Shown one piece after another: positions 1-11,540 of a stretch of DNA of 64,000 nucleotides (the first letter of the stretch is position 1; each line of letters opens with the position of its first letter). The notes beneath the pieces were generated by a model. The model worked only from the letters and a program-made list of their open reading frames with translations. It made no database searches and had not been told where the DNA came from. Both the position numbers and the translations under genes were made by a program. Source of the stretch: Fulvia fulva (lineage: Eukaryota; Ascomycota; Dothideomycetes; Mycosphaerellales; Mycosphaerellaceae); assembly GCF_020509005.1 (NCBI RefSeq), contig NC_063017.1:3410001-3474000 (forward strand), read 5' to 3'.

Positions 1-2480
1 GAAAAGACCTATTAATACGAGCGTTTACGAGAGGCCTTAGTCGAAAGTAGATAGTAATATAGATTAGAAGCGGAAGGCCCTTTACTAGGAATCTCTAATA
101 CTAGTAGGGTAAGGCCCGTTCGATAGGAGGTATCTTATTAAAAAGTTCTCTAGTATCGAGCGCGGCTCGAGGATTATACCTAAAAGACTCGCTAGTATTA
201 AGGTTAGCATCGCTCTCTCGGCTAAGGAAAGACAGATATTTAATAAAATACTCTTTAACTAAGAAGGTGTCCTAGCGTAGGATTTTAGCTATATACGGTA
301 GATTAGACATAATATTATGCCTCCTTAGAAGATTATAACGATTACGTATAAACCGTAGTAGGCGCGGAACATTTGGTTATACCTAAGCTTACGAGCGATT
401 ATAGAATAGATAATCTGCGCTCGAATTAAGAACAGAATTCTTAAGTATAGTCAAGGTGTTTATACGAATGCTTAGTTCTTAGTAGTGAAGAAGGTCGAGC
501 TAAATGATAAAGCTATACTATATAGGTTAATTAACTCCGCTATACTCTTAAACGAGGTAACGATAAGGGATACGAACATTCTCCTAGATACGGACGGGTT
601 CTCGGAAGACTTTACTAGGTATAGAGTAGCCTCTTTAGTAGACTTGTTTTCGGGGTACGACTAGATTATACTTAACGAAAGTAGCCGAGACTTAACGGCC
701 TTTATAACGCCTCTTAGGCTTATACGGTATATAACGTTACTATAGGGTATAACAAACTTAGTTACTTAGTTCGTACGGGTAGTAACTAAGGTGTTAATAG
801 ACTATATTTCTTACCGAGCAAAACTATTTCTTAACGATATCGGCGTAAAAGGTCCTACTAAGGACTATAGTGACGCTAAGGTGGAGCCTAGCCTTCGACA
901 ATAGGTCGTAGAACATATTATGTCCCTTAATCTTGTTCTTACGGACCTAGAGAGGGCCGGAGCGGTAGTCGTAGGGGAGAAGTCGTAGTGGCTTTATAAG
1001 ACCCTAAAGATCGTAGGCTATATTACTAGCCCGAGCGGCCGCTATCTAGATCCTAAGGTAGTAGCTAAGATCTTGAACTAGCTAACCCTAAAGTACGTAA
1101 AGGACGTTTGAGTTTATATTAGGATCTATATTTACTTCCGGATTTAGGTCCCCTAGTTCGTGATTATCGCTCGGCTAATATACAAGCTTTTAAGGAAGGA
1201 AGTCGAGTTTATCTAGACTAAGAATAAGTAGTTCTCAAAAGAGAACCTAGTAAGATTCTTAGTAATAGTACTAGCGTTAGTAACTATCTCCTACGCCCTA
1301 GGAGCTAGTAGCATCTTCGTTTCTATTAACGCGAGTAGTATTAGGTAGGGTTGTATAATATCGTAGGAATTACTAGATAATACTCGACGAAGATACCTAG
1401 TAAGGTATAAGAGCGGTACCTAGAACGTAAACGAGGCTAAGTATAATATAGGAAAGCGGGAGTACCTCGGAGTACTAAAGGGCCTTAAGAAGGTATAGCG
1501 CTACCTCGTAGAAGTAGACTTTATCCTTAAAGTTAATACTAAAACGCTAGTATAGTAGTTAAATCGGCTAGTATCCGATATTCTAAACTCTATAATAGTA
1601 AGGTAGATTACTTAGATCCGGTATTTACCTTTAAAGTTAGGCATATCGATAGGAAGAAGTACTCCGGACCGGATATACTATCTCGTAAACTACCTATAGC
1701 TAAGGAGCTTACGGAACCTAACAATAACATTAATAAGATAATTAACGACAAATTCTTCCGTTACGCCGAGCTAGTTAATACTTTCCCCGTTATTCTAGAG
1801 CGTAAACGACTTCTCGAACCCTAGTATAGTAACAATTCCGAGCTTATAGCTTATATTCTAGAATATCGAATACGACCGGAAGGGGTTACCCGGGCTAAGT
1901 ATCGAAACCTCGTTAGGAAGAGTCCTCGGTACTACTTAAGAGACAAGCTCTTATTTTATTAGCGGCGAAGGGGTATACCGATATAGCTAGTAGTAGACGA
2001 TAATAATACTTAGAAAGAGATCGTAATATACTATTACGAAAAGTATAGTTACTAGAGTATAGAGCTAGTATATAATCTTGTTACTAGCCGGTATTACTAG
2101 GAGGGCTACTTCTCCGACGTATCGAATTAGGTAAGGACTTATACTCCTTATAACTTTCGCGAAGGCAACTAGAGAGTAGGGGAAATATACTTATCGACTT
2201 AGTAGGTTATAGGAGAGAGGAAGTACTACGATCCCGTCTACGTATATAGAAACGGGTACTTACTTATCGCCCGAGAAGCTCTAAGTAGGTAGATTAAGGC
2301 GAAGGTCGTACGGAAGCCTCTAAATTCGCGGGCGATTACTAAGTTTTTATACGAGATAGTATTTAGCCGGTATAGATACTACTATAAGATTATGCTTAAT
2401 AACGCTAGTATTAACGAAGGGGAGGTAGAGAGGATGCTTATTAGTATAGGTATTAAGTATATCCGGATCTTACCCTACTA
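1..2480 (+). mobile_element. Gypsy A retrotransposon, 5' part (RIP-degraded pol)
   Basis: Read on the plus strand with RIP stops ignored, this stretch gives a Ty3/Gypsy pol polyprotein: reverse transcriptase (around 640-860), RNase H (around 1310-1520, with a run like EAKYNIGKREYLGVLKGL) and integrase (around 2340-2480, with GIKYIRILPYYP). TAG stops are everywhere, where Gln or Trp codons would be expected. CA and TG are almost absent (1 CA and 1 TG by eye in 1261-1380) while CG is kept, which is the RIP signature. The element starts outside the window, and its integrase is cut at 2480 by LINE A and resumes at 7465. It cannot encode a working protein. Confidence 0.85.
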
Positions 2481-2494
2481 TCCGTAGTTAAATA
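2481..2494. repeat. Target-site duplication, left copy, of LINE A
   Basis: The 14-bp word tccgtagttaaata occurs here and again at 7451-7464, immediately outside the two ends of LINE A. Removing LINE A and one copy rejoins the Gypsy A integrase frame (YYP-stop-LN followed by ITIEVGYRPVLATLAK), as expected for Gypsy integrases. Confidence 0.9.
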
Positions 2495-5400
2495 GATAGA
2501 TAGATAGATTATTCATTCGCCTGTTTTAGTGCCCTATAGCCTATACAGGTCTCTCGCTATTTAGGTCTATTTGTATAGGTAGGAAACCCGATTAACGGAT
2601 GAAAACCTCCTCGTCTTTGCCCTCCTCGTTCTTTCCTGTCTTGTCCTTTCGTTCTCCTTCCTTTAGGGTACGCTAGTGTTATAGTTGTTACCCTATAACT
2701 ACCTTGCCCGTAACCCTAGTGATGTCCTCCTCTCGATTCCCTTTCTCCCTTCTGTTTCCCCGGCTCTTCTCTCTCTCTCCTTCCTCTCTATCCACCTTTC
2801 CATTTCTACTACTAGGGAGAATTGCTCTAGGTAGTCCTCGTTAAGGATCTATCTTATTACTCTCCTTATATCTTGTCTGTTCTGGATAATGGCCTAGTAT
2901 TGCCTATCTCTTGCCTTCGCCCTCTACTAGCTTCTCCCTTTTACCCACTTAGTACAGTTCAGCACTATGTGCTCCGGGTTTTAGGATAGGTAGCTATAGG
3001 GGCAACGTTTAGAATCGTATCCTAGGACTCTTCTTTAGTGCAAGTATGCTCTTAGCCTAATGTGCTCAGAGCGAATCTAGATAGCTATACTTGCCTCCGC
3101 CCTCTTCAGGTCTTTGTAGATAAGGTAGTTATACCTCCCGAAGGTCCTAGCCGCTAGTAGGGCTCCTAGCCTTACCGGTTTTTGGTTCTAACGCGTTTCC
3201 TATAGGTGACCTACGATCCTTTCTACTTGGCTTTACTTCTTTTTCCCTTTGTCCCCTGTGTTAGCTTGCTCCCTCAGAGCTTCTCTCTGTTTAAGGGCTG
3301 CTAGGATTTCCTATAATGTTTTTAGGTCTGCTTCCTTCTATAGGATTATATATAGCCGGTTAGGTCTTCTCCTCCTCTCCTACTAGGTTCTTATCCTTTG
3401 AGTAGCTACTTAGATGGTTCCCTAGGCTGGGTATACTAATGTCTTCTCTACGTATTGACACCTCATGCCCTGAAGGTACTCCCTAATAGGGGCTGTACCT
3501 GATTCCATTTCTATTGTCCTGTAAGGGGTTGACTTGTATACCCCTAGTACTCTCTTTAGGCAGGCTGCCTACGCTCTATTAAGGGGATCCTCAATTCTCT
3601 TCGGGATGTGTTTTTCCGCTGCCCAAATTGCTACTCTATATAGCATTACGGGCTTAACAATGGCCTTGTACATAGTCTAGGCCTTTGTGAAGGTCGCCCC
3701 CTAGGTTGACGTAGTGAGTCTCTCGATTAATTGTCTGTTAGTATCCGCTCTCGCTTACGCCTTCTTCACTTATGGTCCCTAGCTAAGTTTTGGGTCTAGC
3801 TATATCCCAAGGACTCTAAGTTCCCTTATAGGATAGGTCTCGAACCCCTAGATTTTTACTAGTGCTACTAAGTTATGTTTTGTCTTTGCCTTACTAAAAT
3901 AGATAAGTTAGTACTTGTCCGGTACGAATTTTGCCCTATACTCTCTTGCCCATTTTTCGTATTGTCTATATCTCTCCTCTAGGAGTGCGCAGTTTTCCTC
4001 TATAGACCCCGACTACGCTAGGATATTTGTGTTATCTACGAACCCTAATACTAAGGTGTTTGCTGTTTCTAGGAGTAGGGTCAGGTCGGCTACAAAGAGG
4101 AGGAACAGAATTGGGGAGAGTGTAGAGCCCTATAGGATGTCCGTATTCGTAATTAGGGTCTACGGGGCTTTAAAGGACCCTAGGAGGATCTGAGTTGTTC
4201 TGTCCTTAAGGAATGACTACACAAAGTGTACTATCTAGGCTAGGATGCTTTTTATTCTAAGGATGTGTAGGAGCCTTACGTAGGACACGTTGTCGAAAGC
4301 CCCTACTATGTCTAGTAAAAGTAGTAAGGCTACCTTATTGTTACTATAGTACTAGATGTGTCTGATTTGCTCTATGATCAGTTCGACTACTATAAGGGTA
4401 GATCTCTTTTGTCTCCCCCCCCTATTTGTATTACCGGGAGGAGGTTATGTTCTTCTACTATTCCGGTGAGCCTTATAGCTACGACCTTCTCTAGGAGCTT
4501 CCCTAGTATATTTAGTAACGTAATTAGTCTGTACGACTTCAACTTAGTATAGTCTTCCTTTTAGGGTTTCCTTAGGACGTAAGTTAGTAATTGCCTAAAG
4601 GCCTTTAGGTAATACCCCTACTTTATGTACTAGGTGAAGATTGGCGTAAGCACTAGAGTGATAAGGCTACGACTAGCTTTTAGGTAACAGTTAGGGATCT
4701 TGTCTAGGCCTAGGGCTTTGTTGCCCTTTAATTTCTTGATAATGTTTCCGATCTCTATAGTAGACACTTACTAGTTAGCCTCCCTTAGCGGAGGAATATA
4801 TATTCCTAGGATGTTGCTTAGGTCTGCCTCTACCTAAGTCCCGAAGAAGTAGTCTACGAATGCTTTCGCTTTCCCTATCGGAGTGGTTTGCGTTTCCCCG
4901 TCTTGGTCCTATATTAAGGGAAACTAGGGCGGGGAGTCTCGTTCCTCGTCTAGTTTCCTAGCCCATTCTACTAGTCTCTAGATTTGTTCCGGGTGTTCTA
5001 TGATCATCCCTATAGTTGACCTCTACTCCTGCGTCTTGTCTCTTCTGATCTACGCCTTCTTTGCTTTGTACGCGTTGTTATAGGCTTCCTAGTTTGCTTA
5101 GGTGCGTCGTTACTCCTATCTCCTTCTTGCTCTCCTTACCTCCTTGACTTTGGCTATATACTCTAGTGTCTAGTATAGCTTCTAGTATAGCGACCATCTC
5201 TTCTTAGGTATATAGGCCTAGGCTACCCTTTATATAGCTTCTATTAGCTGCTCTACTACTTAGTCGATCCCCTCCGTTATATATATGTCGTTAATGTTCA
5301 CCTGTTCTAGTTCGCCTTCTAGCCGCTGCTATACTAGTGTCCACTCGGCCTGCTTCTAGTAGAGCCTCCTCTTAGGTTCCCTCTCCTCCTCAACTATAAG

Positions 5401-7450
5401 TTGGATGTCGGTTTGAATTAGATAGTGGTCTAATAAGGACTCTAGTTAGTTATTAACTATACAGCTTTCTACCCGTCGTATTAAGGCGTAGCACATAAAG
5501 CATAGGTCTAGCGTACTAGAACTGTTGTTTCTAGCCTAAGTTTCTGTTCCCTTCGGCGTGATCAAGTCTATTTAGGCTGTTTCTATCTGACTAATAAGCC
5601 TCCCTACTAAGAAGTAGTATACTAGGGTGAAGTCCGATCCCTACTTTAGGTAGTAGAGGTTGAAATCTCCTATTACGATGTTATAGTTTTGTTAGTCTAT
5701 TGCTTCCGGGAGCCTTCCTAGCGTGTGTAGTTGTGTGCTGCTTCTGGACTCTAGAGGTGGGTTATATACGCTATAGATTAGGACCTAGCCTTAAGTTGTT
5801 TTGAGCTACACTATAGTAATATCCCTGTCGGTTCTCGGCTAGGCCTACTAGTCCTCTACTAGTACCTTCTTACTGACATAGATATATGTTCGTAGGACTC
5901 CCTCGGTTCTGTTTATTACTATATAGTATCTCGGGTCTCGTATAGTTAATGAAATCCTAGAGTATAGGTTGATCTACAGTTCCTATATTGCTATAATGTG
6001 GTGTTCCTCCGGGTCTAAGGCTTATAGAAAGCTCCTTTAGACCTTGTCTTTGCTTCTGTTCACATTATACTAAATGATTGATAGTCTATTAGTATAAGGC
6101 ATTAGGACATGTTTGTGTCTAGGTCCGTTTAGTCTTGCTATTAGCCTTGCTATTAGTTTTCCCGTCCCTCCTCCTATTCTTCCCTTTAGGGTTGGCTCCC
6201 TATTATTTAGTTGATTCTTATTTGTCTATTGCTCTGCGCTGCCTTATATAAGAACGTTAGTCTCCCTATTACTAGCACTATTTATGGCTCCTCTTATAGC
6301 CGGGGTCTCTTATTCAGGTAGGTGGTTCTTTCTAGTTGTTTCTGTTCACCTACTAGGAACCTAGTTGGTGTTGTTACCCTTGCTTCCCGCGCTCTCTACT
6401 AGGCTAATAGTCTAACTAGGCATTGGTTTGACCATGCCGGGTGTTTTCTCCTATATACTACGTATCTTGTGTCCTCCTTCCGTTTTTGGTACTCTTAGGT
6501 CGCGTGATCACTAGCATAGTAGGAGTAGACTAGTATAGCTTTGCTACACTTTAGGGCAATATGTCCGTACTGTTAATAGTTAAAACATTGAAGGATTCTG
6601 TGGTTGCTCTGATAGATTTCTACATCTAGCCTCTCAAAATCCTAGTACAACCCTTAGTCTAAGACCTTGTTCGCTTGCTCTAGTGTTACAACCTATAAGA
6701 TCAGCGAGGAGGCCCTCTTGCCCTCCTCTATCTTCTTCTTGACCTACGCTGTCTTTATGATCTATAGTCCTAGTGCTATTACCTAGTTTTGCCTCTAGAG
6801 GTTTAGTGTATCCCTTTATGTGTCAAAGGTTCGTAGGACCCTATACGCAATTACTATATACTGTTAATAGGAGACTTTCGCTATACTCCCGATCTTCAGT
6901 ATCTACTCCTTATTTATTTCGAGGGCCTTCTTGTCCTATACGTGTGCTATAAACAGCTTGACCCCTTTGTTGTCTACCCTTGCCCCTACTATTCCCTTTA
7001 CTCCGATCTTCTCGACTATCTCCCTCCCGGTCATCTTTCCTATCTCTTCCTTCTCTTTCTAGTCCGTAATGTAGACTCGTAGTACTATACTCTAAGGGGG
7101 GTAGGTTGGCTCGCGATTGTTGCCTAGGTCGTTAGGCCCTAGGTCTATCTCGGGTCTCTTTAAGGGTTGTTTCTTACGTTTCGTGTTGCTACCTCGATTG
7201 CCATGTTGATCGTAGTGCTTATTTGTTATTTAAGCGCCTTTAGTCCCCCGAGTAGTTCGCTTATTACTCCTTTTAGTGCTCTCTCCGGAAACCTTCCTTC
7301 TTCTACCGCTACTATCTCTTCCGCCTTCTTATAGAGCGTCCTCTACTCGTCTCCCCCTTACTCTCGGTCGTCTACTACCGTCGTCGTTACTATTTTTCTT
7401 TAACGGTACCGGTGCTATTAAGCTATATATATAGGAAGTATAGTAATAGG
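2495..7450 (-). mobile_element. LINE A, near full-length Tad/I-like non-LTR retrotransposon (dead)
   Basis: A 4956-bp insertion between 14-bp duplications. Its 3' end is at the low coordinate, with a (TATC)n-type tail (plus strand gatagatagatag at 2495-2507). On the minus strand, ignoring stops, the order is an ORF1-like region (about 7300-6190), an AP-type endonuclease (about 6110-5400, with YNVNRSKDKV, GDFNLYY and LDHYLI) and reverse transcriptase (about 4700-3700). The RT active site reads FVDNTN at about 4026-4043 instead of the usual FVDDTN, a change consistent with G-to-A RIP. By eye 5041-5160 has nine TG and no CA on the plus strand, so RIP looks one-sided. Many stops make it inactive. 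Confidence 0.88.
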
Positions 7451-7464
7451 TCCGTAGTTAAATA
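7451..7464. repeat. Target-site duplication, right copy, of LINE A
   Basis: Exact 14-bp match to 2481-2494. It marks the 5' end of LINE A and shows that the insertion is complete at this side. Confidence 0.9.
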
Positions 7465-8774
7465 TAACTATAGAAGTAGGATATCGACCTGTTCTAGCTA
7501 CATTAGCTAAGCTTACTAAGAACACCTATAAGTCCTAGGAACGATAGAATACTACGGTACTTTAGGCTAATAGAACTACGGTATCTAGAATTACGGGTAT
7601 AACTCTAGCGGAGGTCCTATATAGCTATCGTACTATTCTCCCGATCGAGGTAGAATACCTAATATAGGCGAACTATAAATAGGGATCTATTAGATTAACG
7701 GAGGAGCTATTAGCTATTCGGGCGCGTTAATTATAGGTACGGGATATAAGTCTTTAGGAGTTATAGTTACGAAGAGTAAGGCTTTGTACTCTAAGTAAGA
7801 AATACTTCGATACTAAACGTAGTATTAACTTCTAGAGGTTCTAGGTCGGGGATCTTATAGTTAAGTTCGATAAGCCGTATAAGGATGACCTATCTAGAAA
7901 GATTAGTTACCGCTAGCTTAGGCCGTATCGTATAGCTAAGGTGTACTCGGGGTTTAGTATATACGTCCTCGAAGAGCTTAATAGTATAAGGTTAAAGGGT
8001 ATATAAGCCCGAGAGAACCTAAAGCTAATCCTATAGCTAAGACCGGACCCGGAGCTTAATCTTCCTAAAGCTAAAGACATTATAGCGCTAGAGGATAGGG
8101 TTAATATCGTAAATGTCGAAAAAGGCGATCTTCCGAACGAGAATAGACCTACTACGTCCGAATCTAACAACGAAGAGGATGACGATATACTTCTAATAGG
8201 TATTAATAGAGCTATTATACTTCCGGAACTAGAATCTAAGCCGACGAGACTATAGGTACGGCCTTATAACCTTACTACGGAGGAGATAGCCAAATTCACT
8301 AGGATTTAGGTTAAAGTAGGGATAGGATTTTATTGTTTCTTTTTTTAGGCGTAAGGAGTTCCCTAACTTATAGTTTACTAGTACCTAAGATATGTATTAG
8401 CCTTTAGAAAAATGCTGAGAAGGAGGCTCTTACTTCCTAGTTGTGCCTCCTTTACTAAGGAGTTCACTTAGTAGTTTTAGTTTCTAACCTTAATTTAACT
8501 AGCTTCTAGTTCTAGTACCTAGTTTCTAGCGTACTTAACCGATTTCTAGGCTATATCCTTAATTTAAGAGTAGGCTTACTACGAAGACTAGACCTTGACT
8601 TAGCCTCCTTAGCCCCTTATAGAATGAACTTACGATCTCCTTAATATCTCTAGACTAACTACTTAACTAGACGCCGGATCCGCCCTCCTTACGTATAACT
8701 TATAGGTATAGTTTCTTAGTTTATATTAGGCGTAGCGGAGGTGAAACTAGGGATAGTCTCGTAATAGGGGAGGA
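7465..8774 (+). mobile_element. Gypsy A retrotransposon, 3' part (end of integrase and tail)
   Basis: Continues the integrase frame interrupted at 2480: ITIEVGYRPVLATLAKLTK, then a C-terminal region (about 7870-8320) with a pattern like LRPYRIAKVYSGFSIYVLEEL, the usual end of fungal Gypsy polyproteins. After about 8330 no coding is visible. A purine-rich run at about 8764-8774 could be the polypurine tract before a 3' LTR. The whole stretch is heavily RIPed. Confidence 0.75.
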
Positions 8775-8880
8775 TATATTGACGAGCTAAGAGCCCCCTT
8801 TAGACCCTGAAATTTGCGCGTCGAATCTTATTAACCTTTAACGGTTAATTACGTAGCGGGGGTATATAGGGGTACTACTA
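8775..8880 (+). repeat. Possible start of Gypsy A 3' LTR
   Basis: Follows a purine-rich run (ggggagga) and begins near tattgacgagctaagagccc, which could be a mutated LTR start. No second LTR copy lies in the window to confirm it, and the right edge is lost where LINE B begins near 8881. Confidence 0.3.
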
Positions 8881-11160
8881 AGTTATATATATATTGTTTA
8901 TTATGCTATTACAGAGCCTATTAGCCTATATAGCTATACTATCTACTTCTAGTTATAAAGGGGAAACTCGTATTATAGAGTAAAAACCCCCTCTCCTCTC
9001 CTATACGTTCTTAACCTTGCCTTCTTTTGTGTTTTCCTTATTAAGGGTATACTAGTATTATAGACCTGCCCTAATAACTACCCTATCTACACCCCCTTAA
9101 CCTCCCGCCTCTTCTCTATCTACTCCTCCGTCTCGCTAGCTAGCGCGAACTATTTAAGAAAGCCCTACTATAGTATCTACTATACTATCCGTCTTACGTC
9201 TCGCTTGTCTGTTACGATTAACTAGTAGTCGCGTCTTACTACCTTAGCTCTCTACTAGCCTCGTCCTTCTACCTATTACGGGTACCGTAGTATTATATAC
9301 TCCGGGTTCTATAACGGGTAGTTATACTAGTATACTAGGCTATATACGTCCGGGACTTTCCTTCTATATAGGTAGGCCCTTAACCCAATATATTCGGACC
9401 TAATCTATATTGCGATACTTACTTCGGCCCCTATTAGGTCACGGTAGAGTAGGTAGTTATGTCTCTAGAAGGGGCGTAAGGCTAGGGGTCCTCGATTTAG
9501 TAGGGGATTCTCTTTCTATTCCTATTCCTAAAGGTAGCCCGCTACCTACTCTATAAGGCTTTACGTCTTTACCTTATTACCCTTTTTCCTCCGTACCTTT
9601 TCCTCCTCCTCCTTCCTCTCTAGCCACTCCTAGGTTCGCTTAACGACTTTAAACGTATATAGGTCGTCTTACTTTTAGCTTTAACGTACCCTAAGGCTAG
9701 GTAGTCGGTCGTACCTCCTAGCGATCTTCTCCGTAGAGTCCCGAATAGCTTATTATACTAGATAATCCGCCGTCTTCCTAGCGTATTAGATCCTCGTTCC
9801 CTTAATGTAATGTTTAATCGGGGGGGGCCCTATCTCTACCTCCGCTACTCTCGTTAGCGTTATCTTATAGGCTCCTAGTATCCGTCTAAGGTTCGCCGCC
9901 TACGTCCGGTTTAGGGGTCCCTCTATCCGCTTCGGGATCGGTTTATCTACTCCTCCTGTCCCCTATATCTAGGCCCCGTAGAGTATTACTAGTTTTACGG
10001 TCGTCTTATATATAATCCTTACCTTATTAAACGTAGCTCCCTATATTAACGTTATGAGTCTAGTTATTATAGCCTCGTTAACCTAGGCTCTATTCTAGGC
10101 TTTCCTAATCTAGGGGTTCTAGCTAAGCTTAGGGTCTAGCTAGATTCCTAGGACTCGTAATTCGGGAGAGGGCTTCGTTACGTAAACCTAGATAGTTACC
10201 GTTACTTATATATTATAGTAGGTTCTTACCTTGCTAAAGTAGATAAGCTAGTACTTTTCCGGGGCGAAACGGGCGCCGTATCGACGTACCTATTCCTTAT
10301 ATACCTCGTGTCTTTCTATAAGTAGCCGGTAGTTCTCTTCGGTCGTCGTTAACTAGACTAGGATGTTCGTCTCGTCGACGAACCCCGAGGCCGACGTTTA
10401 TCGTAAGGTGAGTAGTAGGATTAGGTCCGCTATAAAGATTAAGAAGAGGTATAAGGATAGTATTAAGCCCTAGGAGATCCCGGATTCTATATATATAAGG
10501 TTGCCCTCCTTACGCTTCCTAAAGATAATCTACGTTATTCTCTCCTTAAGGAAGGAGTTTATAAAACTTATTACCTACCGCGGGATTCCTTTTTACCGTA
10601 GGATATAGAGGAGTCGCTCGTAGGAGACGTTATTAAATGTCCCTAAGATATCGAGAGATAATAGTAATATAACCCTGTTCCGTCTATAGTACTAGAGAGT
10701 ATAAATCTGTTCGGTAATAAGCTCTATAGCCGTTAGGGTAGATCGTTTGCTCCTACTACCTATCTATATCTCTAGGAGTAGGTTATTATCCTTAACGAGC
10801 TATATAATTCTTCTTACTACGACCTTCTCTAGTATCTTTCTAATTATATATAGGAGTACGATCGGCCTATAGGACTTTAGCTTTATATAGTCTTCCTTCT
10901 ATAGCTTCTTTAGGACGACTATAAGGGACCGCCTAAATAGCCGTAGGTAGTACCCCTTACGTAGGTAAGCCGTAAATAGTTCGGCGAGGTATAGGGCGAC
11001 TTCTTCTTTATATTCTTTAAGGAGGAGGTTTAGGATACCGTCGGGTCCCGGGGCCTTACGGCCCTTTAGCTTTCCTATAATCTCCTTTATCTCCTCCTCG
11101 CCTACTATCTAGTATATATCGAGTAGCTCCGGGTAGATCGTTCCCTCTATGTCCGTTAGT
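8881..11160 (-). mobile_element. LINE B, 5'-truncated Tad/I-like retrotransposon (RIPed)
   Basis: The low-coordinate end matches the 3' ends of LINEs A and C (the plus strand at 8900-8990 lines up with 17510-17590). On the minus strand, with stops ignored, it encodes the C-terminal half of a LINE ORF2: KGRKAPGPDGIL near 11065, a DISGAFD-like motif near 10650, FVDETNIL near 10370 and a Cys/His-rich end. CA and TG are depleted on both strands. It stops at 11160, where segment X begins. No clear target-site duplication was found. Confidence 0.78.
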
Positions 11161-11334
11161 AAGAAAGGAATTATATTTAGTAAGCTAGCTACGAGATAAG
11201 GTAACAAGTCTTAACCGCGCTTTCCTACTTATCTAGTACTACCGTATAGCCTCGTTTCGAGAGGTTAGCCCGGAGCAAAAGCTTCCCTCTACGCCCTCCC
11301 TCCCTATTTACTCCTTAAGCTAATATCTACCTCG
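11161..11334 (-). repeat. Segment X, copy 1 (RIPed), fused to LINE B
   Basis: 174 bp that align without any gap to 19251-19424. In the aligned core from 11167 the differences seen by eye are 13 transitions, nearly all CA-to-TA or TG-to-TA toward this copy, plus one end difference. This copy is therefore the RIP-mutated form. X does not extend the LINE reading frame. Identity unknown; see the copy at 19251 for folding potential. Confidence 0.8.
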
Positions 11335-11540
11335 ATACCTATATAGGCCGGATGAGTATACTATATTATATAGCTACGGACGATACATTCGAAAGGGCCC
11401 TAAAACACAATATATTCGAAAGCTCTTATTAAGGCTATTCTAACGATATATAAAGTAGGCCACTACCTATAGAATTGAGGGAGTTCTACCTTATTTAATC
11501 TAGACAGCTTGAAGTTCTCTTCACCCTATTTCTTTAGCTC
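11335..11540. other. Unassigned RIPed stretch between LINE B/X and LINE D
   Basis: CA- and TG-poor DNA with no frame that I can tie to LINE or Gypsy proteins. It may hold the 5' UTR of LINE D or host sequence between two back-to-back insertions. Confidence 0.4.

Noticed and set aside
3915..4552. Plus-strand open frames in LINE A
   Set aside because: They run antisense to the LINE reverse transcriptase and are by-products of one-sided RIP removing few stops on that strand.
11345..11420. FERALK-like reading as Gypsy RT end
   Set aside because: A few residues look like the Gypsy FERLKxAF motif but the following residues do not continue it.
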